Positions 36,817-45,539 of a DNA stretch of 64,000 bases are shown piece by piece. Source of the DNA: Pseudomonas sp. FP1742 (GTDB lineage Bacteria > Pseudomonadota > Gammaproteobacteria > Pseudomonadales > Pseudomonadaceae); the NCBI RefSeq assembly GCF_030687145.1, contig NZ_CP117460.1:5084001-5148000 (forward strand), read 5' to 3'. The notes below the pieces were generated by a model. The model was given only the letters and a program-made list of their open reading frames with translations, was not told where the DNA came from and did not search any database. The position numbers and the translations under genes were made by a program. Within the stretch, counting starts at the first letter, position 1. Every line of letters starts with the position of its first letter.

Positions 36817-37872
36817 TCAAGCGTTCTGAGGCGCCACCTGATCGCTTGTATCCTCCAGCAGCCACCATGCGCCACCACGCTGCGGATACATCACATTGAA
36901 CGCCTCGCCCATCTGCGGTGTGGTGATCGACACGTTCCGTTCCCAGGCCAACGCCATAATACGGTCGAAGGGTTCGTACCAGACGTGCATCGACAGGTCG
37001 AAGGTGCCGTTGTGGATCGGTAGCAACCAGCGTCCCTTAAGGTCTATGTGCGCTTGCAGGGTTTGCTCGGGCTGCATGTGCACGTGAGGCCACTCGACGT
37101 TATAGGCGCCGGTTTCCATGAGCGTGAGGTCGAACGGGCCATACTGCTCGCCGATGCGTTTGAAGCCGTCGAAGTAGCCGCTGTCGCCACTGAAGAAGAT
37201 TCGCGTGTCGCCGTCGATCATCACCCACGACGCCCATAGGGTGCTGTTGCCATCGAACAGGCCACGCCCGGAAAAGTGCTGCGAAGGTGTAGCGACGAAT
37301 TGAAGGCCATCGACCTCGGTGCCCTGCCACCAATCCAGCTGTCGCACCTTGCTGGCATCGACGCCCCACTTGATCAGGGTGTCGCCCACGCCCAGCGGTG
37401 TGAGGAAGTAGCGGGTCTTGTCCGCCAGTTTGAGAACGGCCTGATAATCGAGGTGGTCGTAGTGATCGTGGGACAGGATCACCGCTTCGATCGGCGGCAG
37501 GTCTTCGAGGTTGATGGGCGGCTGATGGAAACGCTTGGGGCCGGCCCATTGCACCGGTGAGGCACGTTCGGCGAAAACCGGATCGGTGATCCAGAATTTG
37601 TCCCGCAATTTCAGCAGGACCGTGGAATGACCGAGGCGGTAGACGCTGTGGTTGGGCGCCGCAATCAACGCCGCCTGGGTCAGGGATTGCACCGGGACAG
37701 GGGCCGATGGCCGGGTGTCTCGCGGTTTGTGGAAAATGAAATTCCACAGGATGCGCAACGTTTTGCGAATGCCTTCGCGCTGCACTGGCGTGTGGTTTTG
37801 GTACTGCCCTTGGGTCTGTCGAGACGCTTCAGGCATTGAGGCGTTATCTGCTGGAGAAGTGGAAGTGGTCAT
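36817..37872 (-). CDS. MBL-fold hydrolase of the NAPE-PLD/UlaG-like family
   Basis: A 351-residue metallo-hydrolase. The dinuclear metal motif is H135-x-H137-x-D139-H140 (LSHDHYDHLD). Further ligands fit SGDSGYFDGF and the C-terminal LPIHNGTFDLS. The order WITDPVF, SPVQWAGPKRFHQPP, IHNGTFDLSMHVWYEPFDR matches NAPE-PLD-like phosphodiesterases. The N-terminal 60 residues are polar and may be an anchor region. The start at 37872 has GGAG 10 bases upstream; a start at 37941 would run into the operator region. A TetR gene is divergent with two palindromes between them. Confidence 0.85.
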   Translation of the reverse strand: MTTSTSPADNASMPEASRQTQGQYQNHTPVQREGIRKTLRILWNFIFHKPRDTRPSAPVPVQSLTQAALIAAPNHSVYRLGHSTVLLKLRDKFWITDPVFAERASPVQWAGPKRFHQPPINLEDLPPIEAVILSHDHYDHLDYQAVLKLADKTRYFLTPLGVGDTLIKWGVDASKVRQLDWWQGTEVDGLQFVATPSQHFSGRGLFDGNSTLWASWVMIDGDTRIFFSGDSGYFDGFKRIGEQYGPFDLTLMETGAYNVEWPHVHMQPEQTLQAHIDLKGRWLLPIHNGTFDLSMHVWYEPFDRIMALAWERNVSITTPQMGEAFNVMYPQRGGAWWLLEDTSDQVAPQNA

Positions 37873-37993
37873 GACCGAAAGACTCCAGAAAAACCGCGCA
37901 ATTGACGATTTTCCGCTTAGGACGATTAATGGCCAAGGCACGCACGCATCAGCCGGAGATTCTATTTTTCACGGTGCAGGATTAACAAAACAT

Positions 37994-38009
37994 TACACTG
38001 CACAGTGTA
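37994..38009. promoter_or_regulatory. Palindrome in the MBL/TetR divergent region
   Basis: TACACTG-CA-CAGTGTA: perfect 7-base arms. Probable TetR-family operator. Confidence 0.6.
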
Positions 38010-38042
38010 GTTTCTAGGTTGCATCAAAGCCGATCACAAGTA

Positions 38043-38059
38043 AACTACTAAGTGTAGTT
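38043..38059. promoter_or_regulatory. Second, related palindrome before the tetR-like gene
   Basis: AACTAC-N5-GTAGTT, sharing GTGTAGTT with the first palindrome. It lies 29 bases before the ATG of the TetR gene, consistent with autorepression. Confidence 0.5.
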
Positions 38060-38087
38060 CTCCACTTCTCCCTGCCGAAGCGTACTT

Positions 38088-38696
38088 ATGACAGCTCCAC
38101 AGCGCCTCACCGACCGAAAACGCGAAGCCATCATTCAGGCGGCGATTGCCGAATTCCGTGCCAACGGTTTCGACATCACCAGCATGGACAAGATTGCCGC
38201 CACCGCCGGTGTGTCGAAGCGCACGGTGTACAACCACTTCCCGAGCAAGGAAGAGTTGTTCGCCGAAATCCTCAATCAGTTATGGACCCGGGTAACGGCC
38301 GAGCAGGAAACGGCCTACCGCCATGACCTGCCCCTGCGCGATCAGCTGCGCCTGATGTTGCAGGCGAAATTGCAGATGCTGGCCGATGACAATTTTCTCG
38401 ACCTGGCGCGGGTGGCGATCGCCGCCACCATCCACTCTCCCGAGCGTGCGCAGAACATGGTTGCCCGAATGGGTGAGCGTGAAGAAAGTTTGACCGTGTG
38501 GATTCGCGCCGCCCAGGCTGATGGCCGCTTGAAACAGGTCGCGCCTGAGTTCGCCGCGCAGCAGATCCATGGATTGCTCAAGTCCTTTGCGTTCTGGCCG
38601 CAGATCTCCATGGGCCAATCGGGCCTGTCGCCCGACATGCAGCACACCGTGGTGGAGTCGGCGCTGGACATGTTCCTGGCGTGTTATGCGTGCTGA
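38088..38696 (+). CDS. TetR-family transcriptional regulator
   Basis: A 202-residue repressor. The helix-turn-helix is at residues about 15-60 (REAIIQAAIAEFRANGFDI, ITSMDKIAATAGVSKRTVYN, HFPSKEELFAEIL), and the C-terminal 140 residues are the helical ligand-binding domain of the AefR-like type (AAQQIHGLLKSFAFWPQISM). It is divergent from the MBL-fold hydrolase and likely controls it and itself through the two palindromes. The ligand is unknown. Confidence 0.9.
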   Translation: MTAPQRLTDRKREAIIQAAIAEFRANGFDITSMDKIAATAGVSKRTVYNHFPSKEELFAEILNQLWTRVTAEQETAYRHDLPLRDQLRLMLQAKLQMLADDNFLDLARVAIAATIHSPERAQNMVARMGEREESLTVWIRAAQADGRLKQVAPEFAAQQIHGLLKSFAFWPQISMGQSGLSPDMQHTVVESALDMFLACYAC

Positions 38697-38838
38697 ATCA
38701 AGCTGCAAAAAATGACAATGTCCGCCGTTTTATCGCTGATCGGTCGCTCTGAATTAAGAACCCGGTAATGTGTTTCTGAATGAGACTGACGCTGGAGCTA
38801 TAGTGAGTTCTCAGTTCCAGCACCATACAGAGAGCATC

Positions 38839-39384
38839 ATGAGCACTCCGACCCGCGAAACCGAAACCGAAATCACCGGCCCCGTCGATCACCTGCGCTT
38901 CCATCGCCCTCACGCTCACCTGGCACCCACTTTCGGTACCGACCGTTTTGCCCTGCGCGCCGAAGCTTTTGCGCGGTTCTTCGGCACACCGACCTTTCTC
39001 GGCGCCCAGACCCTGATTGTGGTGATCTGGATGTACCTGAACCTGGCCGGCATAACCCACTTCGATGCGTACCCATTCATCCTGCTCAACCTGGCGTTCA
39101 GCCTCCAAGCGGCCTATGCCGCGCCGCTGATTCTGCTGGCCCAGACGCGTCAGGCCGCGCGGGACAAAGCCCAGTCGGACGCCGATGCGCAACACCGCGA
39201 AGCCTTGGCCATCGCCAACATTGAACGTCAGGCCCACGCTGCGCGAACCACCGCGCAATTGATGGAACTGCTGGAGCAAAACACCCGGCTCACCGAAATC
39301 ACCAAATCCCTGAGCGAGCGCATTGAAAGCCTGACGTCGGAAATGCATCAACATTTCATCGGCAAGGAGCCACCGAAGGTTTGA
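38839..39384 (+). CDS. DUF1003 inner-membrane protein
   Basis: A 181-residue protein with two adjacent transmembrane helices (TLIVVIWMYLNLAG and YPFILLNLAFSLQAAYAAPL) that are the DUF1003 core, followed by a long charged helix (residues about 110-175) likely to form a coiled coil. The ATG at 38839 is chosen because translation upstream is not protein-like. Function is unknown; family members have been linked to envelope stress and magnesium or membrane adaptation only loosely. Its last 29 bases overlap the convergent LysR gene. Confidence 0.8.
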   Translation: MSTPTRETETEITGPVDHLRFHRPHAHLAPTFGTDRFALRAEAFARFFGTPTFLGAQTLIVVIWMYLNLAGITHFDAYPFILLNLAFSLQAAYAAPLILLAQTRQAARDKAQSDADAQHREALAIANIERQAHAARTTAQLMELLEQNTRLTEITKSLSERIESLTSEMHQHFIGKEPPKV

Positions 39385-40255
39385 TCCGGAGCGCCCGCCC
39401 CAACTCGTCGAACAATGTCACCACCGAGCGCAGCGCACGGCAGTCCGGTCGGGTCAGCAGCCACAGTGCGGTGTCATAACCGTGCAAGGGCTCGGTCAAC
39501 GGTTGCAGACCGTCACCGATCAAAAAGTCCGGCAACGCCGCGACACCCAGACCGGCCCGTACCAACTCGGTCACCGACAACATGCTGTTGCAGCGATAAC
39601 CGGGTGTTACGCCGGGCAACTGCTGACGCCGCCAGGCGACGGTGGGGTGATCAGGCAGAAAATCGTCCGGGGCGATCCAGGTCAATGAGGCCAGGTCGTG
39701 GGAGTCGACCGATTGCAGATAGGCGGAACTGGCACAGACCCGATAGGAAATGTCGGCCAATTGCCGTCCAACCAGATGCTCGGGCGGGGTGCGGGTCAGC
39801 CGCAAGGCGATGTCGGCATCGCGGCGGCTGAGGTTGGCGAAGTCGTTGGAGGTGCAGAGCTCAATGGTCAGCGCCGGGTAAGACGGCATGAATTGCGCCA
39901 GCGCCGGCAGCAGCAGGCTTTGCAGGACCGAATCGGTGCAGGTCAGGCGCACAGTGCCGCTGATGATTTCACCGCCCTGCTCCACGCCAATGCGCGCCGC
40001 TTCCAGCGCTTGTTCGGCCCGCTCAGCCTGCTCGGCCAGCGTCTGAGCCAACGTGGTAGGCAGGTAACCGGCACGGCTCTTTTCGAACAGTTGCTGGCCC
40101 AGCGCGGCTTCGAGTCGACGGACCGCGCGAAACACTGTCGAAACGTCGACCTTCAACAACGCCGAAGCCCGGGCCAGAGAGCCGCCGCGCACCAAAGCGA
40201 GGATCAACGACAGATCCGGGTAGTCCAGCCGATAGTGCGCCGATGCATTGATCAC
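39356..40255 (-). CDS. LysR-family transcriptional regulator
   Basis: A regulator of about 299 residues. The winged helix-turn-helix is at residues 10-65 (YPDLSLILALVRGGSLARAS then LLKVDVSTVFRAVRRLE), and the substrate-binding domain follows (GTVRLTCTDSVLQSLLLPAL, ADIALRLTRTPPEHLVGRQL). The start is uncertain: a GTG at 40255 (VINASAHYRLDYPDL) gives the normal length, while a TTG at 40318 would reach into the divergent promoter. It is divergent from the glutamine amidotransferase-like gene, its probable target. Confidence 0.85.
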   Translation of the reverse strand: MINASAHYRLDYPDLSLILALVRGGSLARASALLKVDVSTVFRAVRRLEAALGQQLFEKSRAGYLPTTLAQTLAEQAERAEQALEAARIGVEQGGEIISGTVRLTCTDSVLQSLLLPALAQFMPSYPALTIELCTSNDFANLSRRDADIALRLTRTPPEHLVGRQLADISYRVCASSAYLQSVDSHDLASLTWIAPDDFLPDHPTVAWRRQQLPGVTPGYRCNSMLSVTELVRAGLGVAALPDFLIGDGLQPLTEPLHGYDTALWLLTRPDCRALRSVVTLFDELGRALRIKPSVAPCR

Positions 40256-40333
40256 TTGGGATAACGCCAATATTGATTGCGTGAACGCCAATCTATAGTG
40301 GGCGCCAGGAATCAACAAGTGTCGAGGTCATCC

Positions 40334-41041
40334 ATGGAAACCAGCGCCATCCGCATCGCCCTGATCGGCGATTACGACCCACAGGTCACCGCCCACCAAG
40401 CCATCCCCGTCGCCCTCGGCATGGCCGCCGAACACTCAGGCCAGAACCTGCAGTTTCAATGGCTGCCCACCGATCGCATCACCACCGATACGCCGCTGGA
40501 TGACTTCGATGGTTTCTGGTGCGTGCCCGCCAGCCCATATCGCGATATGGATGGCGCGTTACGGGCGATCCGTTTTGCCCGGGAACAACAGCGACCGTTC
40601 CTCGGCACCTGTGGCGGTTTTCAGCACGCGGTGCTGGAGTTCGCCCGCAATGTTCTGGGCTGGAAAGATGCCGAGCACGGCGAAACATCGCCCGACGCGA
40701 CGCGGGCGCTGCTCACACCGCTGACCTGTGCCCTGGTGGAGGCCGTCGACAGCATTCATTTGGTTGAAGGCTCGTTGGTCGCCAAGGCGTACGAAAATGC
40801 GGAGATTCGTGAAGGCTATCACTGCCGTTACGGTGTGAATCCCGAGTTTGAACGGCAGCTACTGACGCGACAGTTGCACGCGGTTGGCCACGATTCGGCG
40901 GGGGATCTGCGGGCGGTGGAGCTGAAGGATCATCCATTCTTTGTCGCAACGCTGTTCCAACCGGAACGCGCCGCGCTCAAGGGCCTGCTGCCGCCATTGG
41001 TCAAGGCGTTGGTCGAGGCTTGTGCGAGGCAAAAATCATGA
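40334..41041 (+). CDS. CTP synthase C-terminal-like glutamine amidotransferase
   Basis: A 235-residue class I glutamine amidotransferase-fold protein. The nucleophile elbow is GTCGGFQH with C93. The usual catalytic His-x-Glu is replaced: the aligned segment reads F-Q209-P-E211 (TLFQPERA), so glutamine stands where histidine is expected. This matches the group named CTP synthase C-terminal region-related (seleno)protein, where the first residue can be selenocysteine in other species; here it is cysteine. Substrate is unknown. GAGG is seven bases before the ATG. It is coupled (ATGA overlap) to the next gene. Confidence 0.8.
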   Translation: METSAIRIALIGDYDPQVTAHQAIPVALGMAAEHSGQNLQFQWLPTDRITTDTPLDDFDGFWCVPASPYRDMDGALRAIRFAREQQRPFLGTCGGFQHAVLEFARNVLGWKDAEHGETSPDATRALLTPLTCALVEAVDSIHLVEGSLVAKAYENAEIREGYHCRYGVNPEFERQLLTRQLHAVGHDSAGDLRAVELKDHPFFVATLFQPERAALKGLLPPLVKALVEACARQKS

Positions 41042-41361
41042 TCGCCCCGACACCTGCAGCACCTTACTACGCAGTGATTTTCACCTCGCTGCGCACCGAA
41101 GGCGATCACGGTTACGAACAGGCCGCCGAACGCATGGTGGAATTGGCCCGCGAGCAACCCGGCTTCCTGGGCGTGGAATCGGCCCGGGGCGCGGATGGGC
41201 TCGGGATTACAGTGTCCTACTGGGCCAGCGAAGCGGCGATCCTGGCCTGGAAGCATCATCCCGAACACAGCGCGATTCGTGAGCGCGGGCGATCGACCTG
41301 GTATTCGGCGTGTCATACGCGGGTGTGCAAGGTTGAGCGGGCCTATGCATTCAAACAGTGA
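41038..41361 (+). CDS. Antibiotic biosynthesis monooxygenase (ABM)-domain protein
   Basis: A 107-residue protein with a single ferredoxin-like ABM domain (YYAVIFTSLRT, MVELAREQPGFLGVESARG, SYWASEAAILAWKHHPEHSA). Such proteins act on quinones, haem or reactive aldehydes, or simply bind small aromatic compounds. The ATG overlaps the stop of the amidotransferase gene, so the two are translationally coupled and likely act together. A LysR gene is divergent upstream. No active-site residues are diagnostic. Confidence 0.82.
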   Translation: MIAPTPAAPYYAVIFTSLRTEGDHGYEQAAERMVELAREQPGFLGVESARGADGLGITVSYWASEAAILAWKHHPEHSAIRERGRSTWYSACHTRVCKVERAYAFKQ

Positions 41362-41386
41362 ATGACCCGGTGATTCTGGAGGCCGT

Positions 41387-41482
41387 CTTCGCGGGCAAGC
41401 CCGCTCCCACAGGGATCTCCTGCGTCCACAAGATTTGTGCACAACAGGGATCAATGTGGGAGCGGGCTTGCCCGCGAAGAGG
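41387..41482. repeat. REP pair, head-out arrangement
   Basis: CTTCGCGGGCAAGCCCGCTC ... GAGCGGGCTTGCCCGCGAAG with about 45 bases between. It lies between two convergent genes. Confidence 0.88.
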
Positions 41483-41505
41483 CCAGAACAGCCACCGCAA
41501 AACCC

Positions 41506-41832
41506 TCACCCCCGCACCAAACTCCTCACCGCCGTAATCTGCGGCACGTCCCGTCGATTCATGTACACCCGCAACGGCTCGGTGATGTTGATCCGGTCGT
41601 CGATGTTCTGGTCCAGCAGCAACTGAATCAGTTCGCGCTTGAGCGTCATGGTCTGCTCGGGGCCGGGTGCCCAGACGAATTCGCTGGCGGGGATGATGCC
41701 GTCGTCAGCCACGTCCATACCGAAGGCGTCTTCGCTGAAACGCACGATGTATTGGCCGGTTTTGCGATTGAGGCCGACGAAGCCTTTGAGTTGGTCGGCA
41801 GCCTGGCAAATGAGCTGGGAAGTGATGCGCAT
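41506..41832 (-). CDS. DUF3509 family protein
   Basis: A 108-residue protein typical of Pseudomonas (MRITSQLICQAADQLKGFVG, RKTGQYIVRFSEDAFGMDVA, LDQNIDDRINITEPLRVYM). The start at 41832 is fixed by the conserved MRIT opening; the longer upstream frame is leader DNA. Function is unknown. No signal peptide or membrane segment. It is convergent with the ABM gene and divergent from glpQ. Confidence 0.88.
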   Translation of the reverse strand: MRITSQLICQAADQLKGFVGLNRKTGQYIVRFSEDAFGMDVADDGIIPASEFVWAPGPEQTMTLKRELIQLLLDQNIDDRINITEPLRVYMNRRDVPQITAVRSLVRG

Positions 41833-42068
41833 GGTAAACCTCACAAAAGGTCGCAAAGGACCGGTGATCGATGGTTTACACGCAGGGCAAGTGAACGGGT
41901 TTCCCTCTGCCGGGGAAACTGCCGGTGTGAAGATTACTGCAAAGAGCCGCACAAAAGCGTTGAAGAAATCTTCTTTAAACACGTTTATGTCGGTCTGGCG
42001 ATAGCACAAGCGCCGCTCACTTGTTAAAAGATACGTCTTTGAAAACTCATCGCAAAAGGACTTCGACC

Positions 42069-43196
42069 ATGCCTGCCACCTTCACCAAGAGCGCGCTGCT
42101 GCTGAGCCTGATGCTCGGCCTCGGCCAGGCACAGGCCACCAACGAACCAAGCCCTGCCGCACTGGCAAGCCGCCTGGGCATTCCGCACCCGGCAGTGATC
42201 GCCCACCGCGGCGCGTCCTTCGATGCACCGGAATCCACCGCCGCCGCCTACAAACTGGCCCGCGACCTGGGTGCCGACTACCTGGAAATGGACCTGCAAC
42301 GCAGCAAGGATGGCGTGCTGTTCGCCCTGCACGACAACAACCTGCAACGCACCACCGACGTCGCCACCAAGTTCCCTGAGCGCAAGGACAGCCCGGCCAA
42401 CGAATTCACCATCGCTGAACTGAAAACCCTGGATGCCGGCAGCTGGTTCAACACGGCGTACCCGGATCGCGCGCGTCCGGGCTACGTGGGTCTGAAGATC
42501 CTGACCCTGGACGAAATCATCGACATCGCCCAAGGCAATCCGCTGCACAAACCTGGCCTGTACATCGAAACCAAAGAGCCGAAGCAGTTTCCCGGCATCG
42601 AGCGCGATCTCAAGGATAAATTGCAGGACCGTGGCTGGCTGAGCCCGGCCGGTTCCAAACTGGCAAAAAGTAATCTGGCGGTCGGCCAGGGCAAAGGCAA
42701 AGTGGTGCTGCAAACCTTCGAGAAGAGCAGCCTCGAACTGCTCGAGAAGGAAATGCCGCAAGTGCCGAAAATCCTGCTGTTGTGGGTGGGCGAAGGCAGC
42801 ATCGAGCCGAAATCCAAAGTGACGTTCGCCGAGTCCGGTGACAAGGACAAAGCGACTTACTACGCCAAACAGGAACCGAAAGACAAAGCCGAATTCCAGC
42901 AATGGGTCGAGTACGCCAAGGCCCAGGGCGCTATCGGCACCGGGCCTTCTGCCGCGCTGACCAAGGGCGGCGATCAGAGCTATTCGGACCTGGTGAAACC
43001 GTGGATGAACCAGTTCACCCACGATCAGGGCCTGCTGGTGCACGTCTACACCATCGACGATGCCGTGGATTATCAGAAAGTGACGGATGCCGGTGTCGAC
43101 GGCATCTTCACCAACCGCGCCAGCGAACTGCTGAAGTTCTACAAGCGCCCGGCGGCGGCGAGTGTTGCGCAGTTGTTGCAGAACAACGGGTACTGA
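42069..43196 (+). CDS. glpQ: Periplasmic glycerophosphodiester phosphodiesterase
   Basis: A 375-residue exported enzyme that cleaves glycerophosphodiesters into glycerol-3-phosphate and an alcohol. The signal peptide (SALLLSLMLGLGQAQA) is at residues 6-21. The GDPD barrel starts with IAHRGASFDAPESTAAAY (catalytic His-Arg), YLEMDLQRSKDGVLFALHD (metal ligands Glu, Asp, and catalytic His), and ends with YTIDDAVDYQKVTDAGVDGI. The ATG at 42069 has AAGGA upstream. The length fits periplasmic GlpQ rather than cytosolic UgpQ. A REP-derived terminator follows. Confidence 0.93.
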   Translation: MPATFTKSALLLSLMLGLGQAQATNEPSPAALASRLGIPHPAVIAHRGASFDAPESTAAAYKLARDLGADYLEMDLQRSKDGVLFALHDNNLQRTTDVATKFPERKDSPANEFTIAELKTLDAGSWFNTAYPDRARPGYVGLKILTLDEIIDIAQGNPLHKPGLYIETKEPKQFPGIERDLKDKLQDRGWLSPAGSKLAKSNLAVGQGKGKVVLQTFEKSSLELLEKEMPQVPKILLLWVGEGSIEPKSKVTFAESGDKDKATYYAKQEPKDKAEFQQWVEYAKAQGAIGTGPSAALTKGGDQSYSDLVKPWMNQFTHDQGLLVHVYTIDDAVDYQKVTDAGVDGIFTNRASELLKFYKRPAAASVAQLLQNNGY

Positions 43197-43227
43197 TTGG
43201 CGCCAGGCACTGCACCGCGTCGTCCCC

Positions 43228-43301
43228 ATCGCGGGCAAGCCACGCTCCCACAAGGTCTGCGCAAAACCTGTGAGAGCGTGGTTGCCCGCGATTGTTTTTT
43301 T
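43228..43301 (+). terminator. REP-derived hairpin with T-run after glpQ
   Basis: ATCGCGGGCAAGCCACGCTC pairs with GAGCGTGGTTGCCCGCGAT, compensatory changes in both arms keep it paired, and eight bases rich in T follow. A REP element seems to serve as the glpQ terminator. Confidence 0.75.
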
Positions 43302-43368
43302 AAGGGTGAATTAAGTTGCGCTGTTTAACCTGATCCCACTTAAACAGCTCCTCCAAGGAAAGAACTTG

Positions 43369-43674
43369 ATGAAAACCTTAACTGCCCTGTTCACCGCTGC
43401 CGCCCTGACCCTCACCGCTGGCCTGGCCCAAGCTGACGTTCGCGTCGACCAGATCCCCGAGTTGGTCAAAAGCGGCAAGATCAAACCCCTGGAAGAAATG
43501 AACCAGGCCGCGCTGAAGTTGCATCCGGGCGCCACAATTACTGATACCGACCTGGATAACCACTTCAACGGTTACGAATATGAAGTTGAACTGCGTCTGG
43601 CTGACAACACCGAATGGGATGTGGACTTCGATGCCGCCACTGGCAAGGTCCTGAGCAACAAACAAGACAAGTGA
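43369..43674 (+). CDS. PepSY-domain periplasmic protein
   Basis: A 101-residue exported protein. A signal peptide (MKTLTALFTAAALTLTAGLA) is followed by one PepSY domain (VDQIPELVKSGKIKPLEEMN, YEYEVELRLADNTEWDVDFD, GKVLSNKQD). PepSY domains are thought to inhibit peptidases or to sense signals in the periplasm; many Pseudomonas versions lie next to two-component systems. The following gene is a histidine kinase, but a strong terminator separates the two. Confidence 0.85.
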   Translation: MKTLTALFTAAALTLTAGLAQADVRVDQIPELVKSGKIKPLEEMNQAALKLHPGATITDTDLDNHFNGYEYEVELRLADNTEWDVDFDAATGKVLSNKQDK

Positions 43675-43683
43675 TTCAACGGC

Positions 43684-43721
43684 AAAAAGCCGCACGATCT
43701 TCGGGTCGTGCGGCTTTTTTG
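43684..43721 (+). terminator. Rho-independent terminator after the PepSY gene
   Basis: AAAAAGCCGCACGATC, TTCG-type loop, GATCGTGCGG-like arm (GGTCGTGCGGC), then TTTTTT. It is a strong, probably bidirectional, stem. Confidence 0.92.
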
Positions 43722-43811
43722 CGTTCGGCGTAAGGCAAATCGCTGAAGTGGTGAACGAAGTCGCGCCCTTTTGCGCTAGCCCGCTAGAATCCCTCAACAC
43801 CACCACTCAGC

Positions 43812-44996
43812 ATGTTGAAGCAGAGAACCACGGATATGGGGCAAACAGCGGCAGCAGACATCGCCACGATCAGCCGGATCAGCGCGGTGCCGGCGGTTCT
43901 TCAGGTGATCAGTGAGCTGACCGGGTTGCGGTTCGCCGCGGTGGCCCGCGTCATCGACAACACCTGGATCGCCTGCGCGGTGCTCGATCGACTGGATTTT
44001 GGCGTGCAGGTGGGCGATGAACTGCAGCTGGTCTCCACGCTGAGCGACGAAATTCGCCAGGGCCAGCAGTCGGTGGTCATCGACAAGGTCAGTGAAGACC
44101 CGCTCAGCCGCGATCATCCCTTCGAAAGCTACATTGCCGTGCCGATACTTCGCACCGATGGACGCTTCTTCGGCACCCTCTGCGCCCTCGATCCTGATCC
44201 CGCGCCGCTCAAGTCCAGCACGATCCGGAGCACCATGGAATCGTTCGCCCGGATGCTGGCGCTGCAGATCGAAACCGAAGAAAACCTGCAACGGACCGAA
44301 GCGGCGTCGATCAAGGAACGCAAAACCACTGAGCTGCGCGAGCAGTTCATCGCCGTGCTCGGTCATGATCTGCGCAACCCCTTGTTCGCCATCAGCGCCG
44401 GTGCCGAAATGCTCCTGCGCAAAGTCAAAGACCCGGCGAATGAGCAACGGGCGCGACATATCCTCACCAGCGCCCGGCGTGCGACCAAACTGGTCGATGA
44501 TGTGCTGGACTTCGCGCGCGGGTCATTAGGTCGCGGCATCCCGATGAATATCGAACCGTGCCCTGACTTGGGGGATGTGCTGCGGCATGTGATCGCCGAG
44601 ATCCAGAGCATTCACCCCAAGCGCAATATTCAGGCGTCGATTGACGACCTGAGCGACATACATTGCGATCGCGAACGGGTAGCGCAGTTGCTGTCCAACC
44701 TGCTGGCGAATGCCATTGTCCACGGAGATCCCGACGGCACGGTCGAGGTCAGTGCGCAGGTCAAGGACGGGCACTTCGTGTTGAGCGTGAAAAACCAGGG
44801 GCTGATTGCCGAAGATGCACTGCCGCACCTGTTCCAGCCCTACTCGCGACCGACCGGCGGAACACCGCGGGCCGGCCTCGGATTGGGGCTGTACATTGCC
44901 AACCAGATTGCGCAGGCCCATGGCGGCAAACTGGAGGTGGAATCGACCGAGCCCCAGGGCACGACGTTTACCTTCAGCTTGCCCCCCAGGACTTAA
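43812..44996 (+). CDS. GAF-domain sensor histidine kinase
   Basis: A 394-residue cytoplasmic kinase without membrane segments. Residues about 15-155 form a GAF domain (LTGLRFAAVARVIDNTWIAC to TLCALDPDP). The HisKA dimerisation helix carries the phospho-accepting H185 (VLGHDLRNPLFAIS). The HATPase domain has the N-box LLSNLLANAIVHG and G-box GLGLGLYIANQIAQAHGG. No receiver domain or adjacent response regulator is present, so the partner is elsewhere. The start could instead be the ATG at 43836; neither has a strong ribosome-binding site. Bacteriophytochrome-like relatives have an extra PAS domain that is absent here. Confidence 0.85.
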   Translation: MLKQRTTDMGQTAAADIATISRISAVPAVLQVISELTGLRFAAVARVIDNTWIACAVLDRLDFGVQVGDELQLVSTLSDEIRQGQQSVVIDKVSEDPLSRDHPFESYIAVPILRTDGRFFGTLCALDPDPAPLKSSTIRSTMESFARMLALQIETEENLQRTEAASIKERKTTELREQFIAVLGHDLRNPLFAISAGAEMLLRKVKDPANEQRARHILTSARRATKLVDDVLDFARGSLGRGIPMNIEPCPDLGDVLRHVIAEIQSIHPKRNIQASIDDLSDIHCDRERVAQLLSNLLANAIVHGDPDGTVEVSAQVKDGHFVLSVKNQGLIAEDALPHLFQPYSRPTGGTPRAGLGLGLYIANQIAQAHGGKLEVESTEPQGTTFTFSLPPRT

Positions 44997-45427
44997 GCGG
45001 TGGTGCTGACCACCGAACCCGACGTACTGCCACCCTCATCCTGCAACGCCTGCAACAACGCCGCCGTCACCGTTTGCATCGAAGCCGACGTGGCCGCAAT
45101 TTGCGACTGAGCCGCCGCAACTTCCGCCGCCTTGGCTTCGCTGCTTTGCTGCTTGGCCTGGGCCGCTTGCAGTTGCTGCTGTTGCTCCTGCAATTGCTTT
45201 TGCAGTTCGGCGAGCTGCTTGCGCAGTTCTTTCACCGTATCGGACTCACTGCTGCTGGAGCTGCTTTCGCTCGACGCGGCTGCGCCGCCAGCGGCAGCCT
45301 TGGTGGTGTCACTGGAGGTCTCGGTGGATGCCGCGACGGTGCTGTCTTCGGTGTTGTCGCTGATCGAAACCTGGCTTGAAGAAGTCGACAGGGTCTGGTT
45401 GATCGAAACGGAACTGATGCTGACCAT
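44993..45427 (-). CDS. FlxA-like coiled-coil protein
   Basis: A 144-residue protein. The N-terminal 60 residues are Ser/Thr/Ala-rich and low in complexity (ASSESSSSSSESDTV). Residues about 63-95 form a Gln/Leu coiled coil (ELRKQLAELQKQLQEQQQQL), followed by an Ala-rich helix. This is the FlxA-like pattern common in Pseudomonas. Function is unknown; FlxA of E. coli is under flagellar sigma control, and the chemoreceptor gene beside it would be consistent with a motility link. It overlaps the kinase stop by four bases on the other strand. Confidence 0.7.
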   Translation of the reverse strand: MVSISSVSINQTLSTSSSQVSISDNTEDSTVAASTETSSDTTKAAAGGAAASSESSSSSSESDTVKELRKQLAELQKQLQEQQQQLQAAQAKQQSSEAKAAEVAAAQSQIAATSASMQTVTAALLQALQDEGGSTSGSVVSTTA

Positions 45428-45539
45428 GGGCGTTATCCAATATGCAGTTTGGGTAACTTCCGTCATCGTCAGGCGCGGCACGAACTTGAGAGCGACTGTG
45501 TACCGACTCGGTAACCGATTCGGTACACAGCCCATTTCA

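Noticed and set aside
42024..43253. 409-codon minus-strand frame opposite glpQ
   Set aside because: GlpQ has a signal peptide and catalytic motifs; the opposite frame has none and covers the whole gene.
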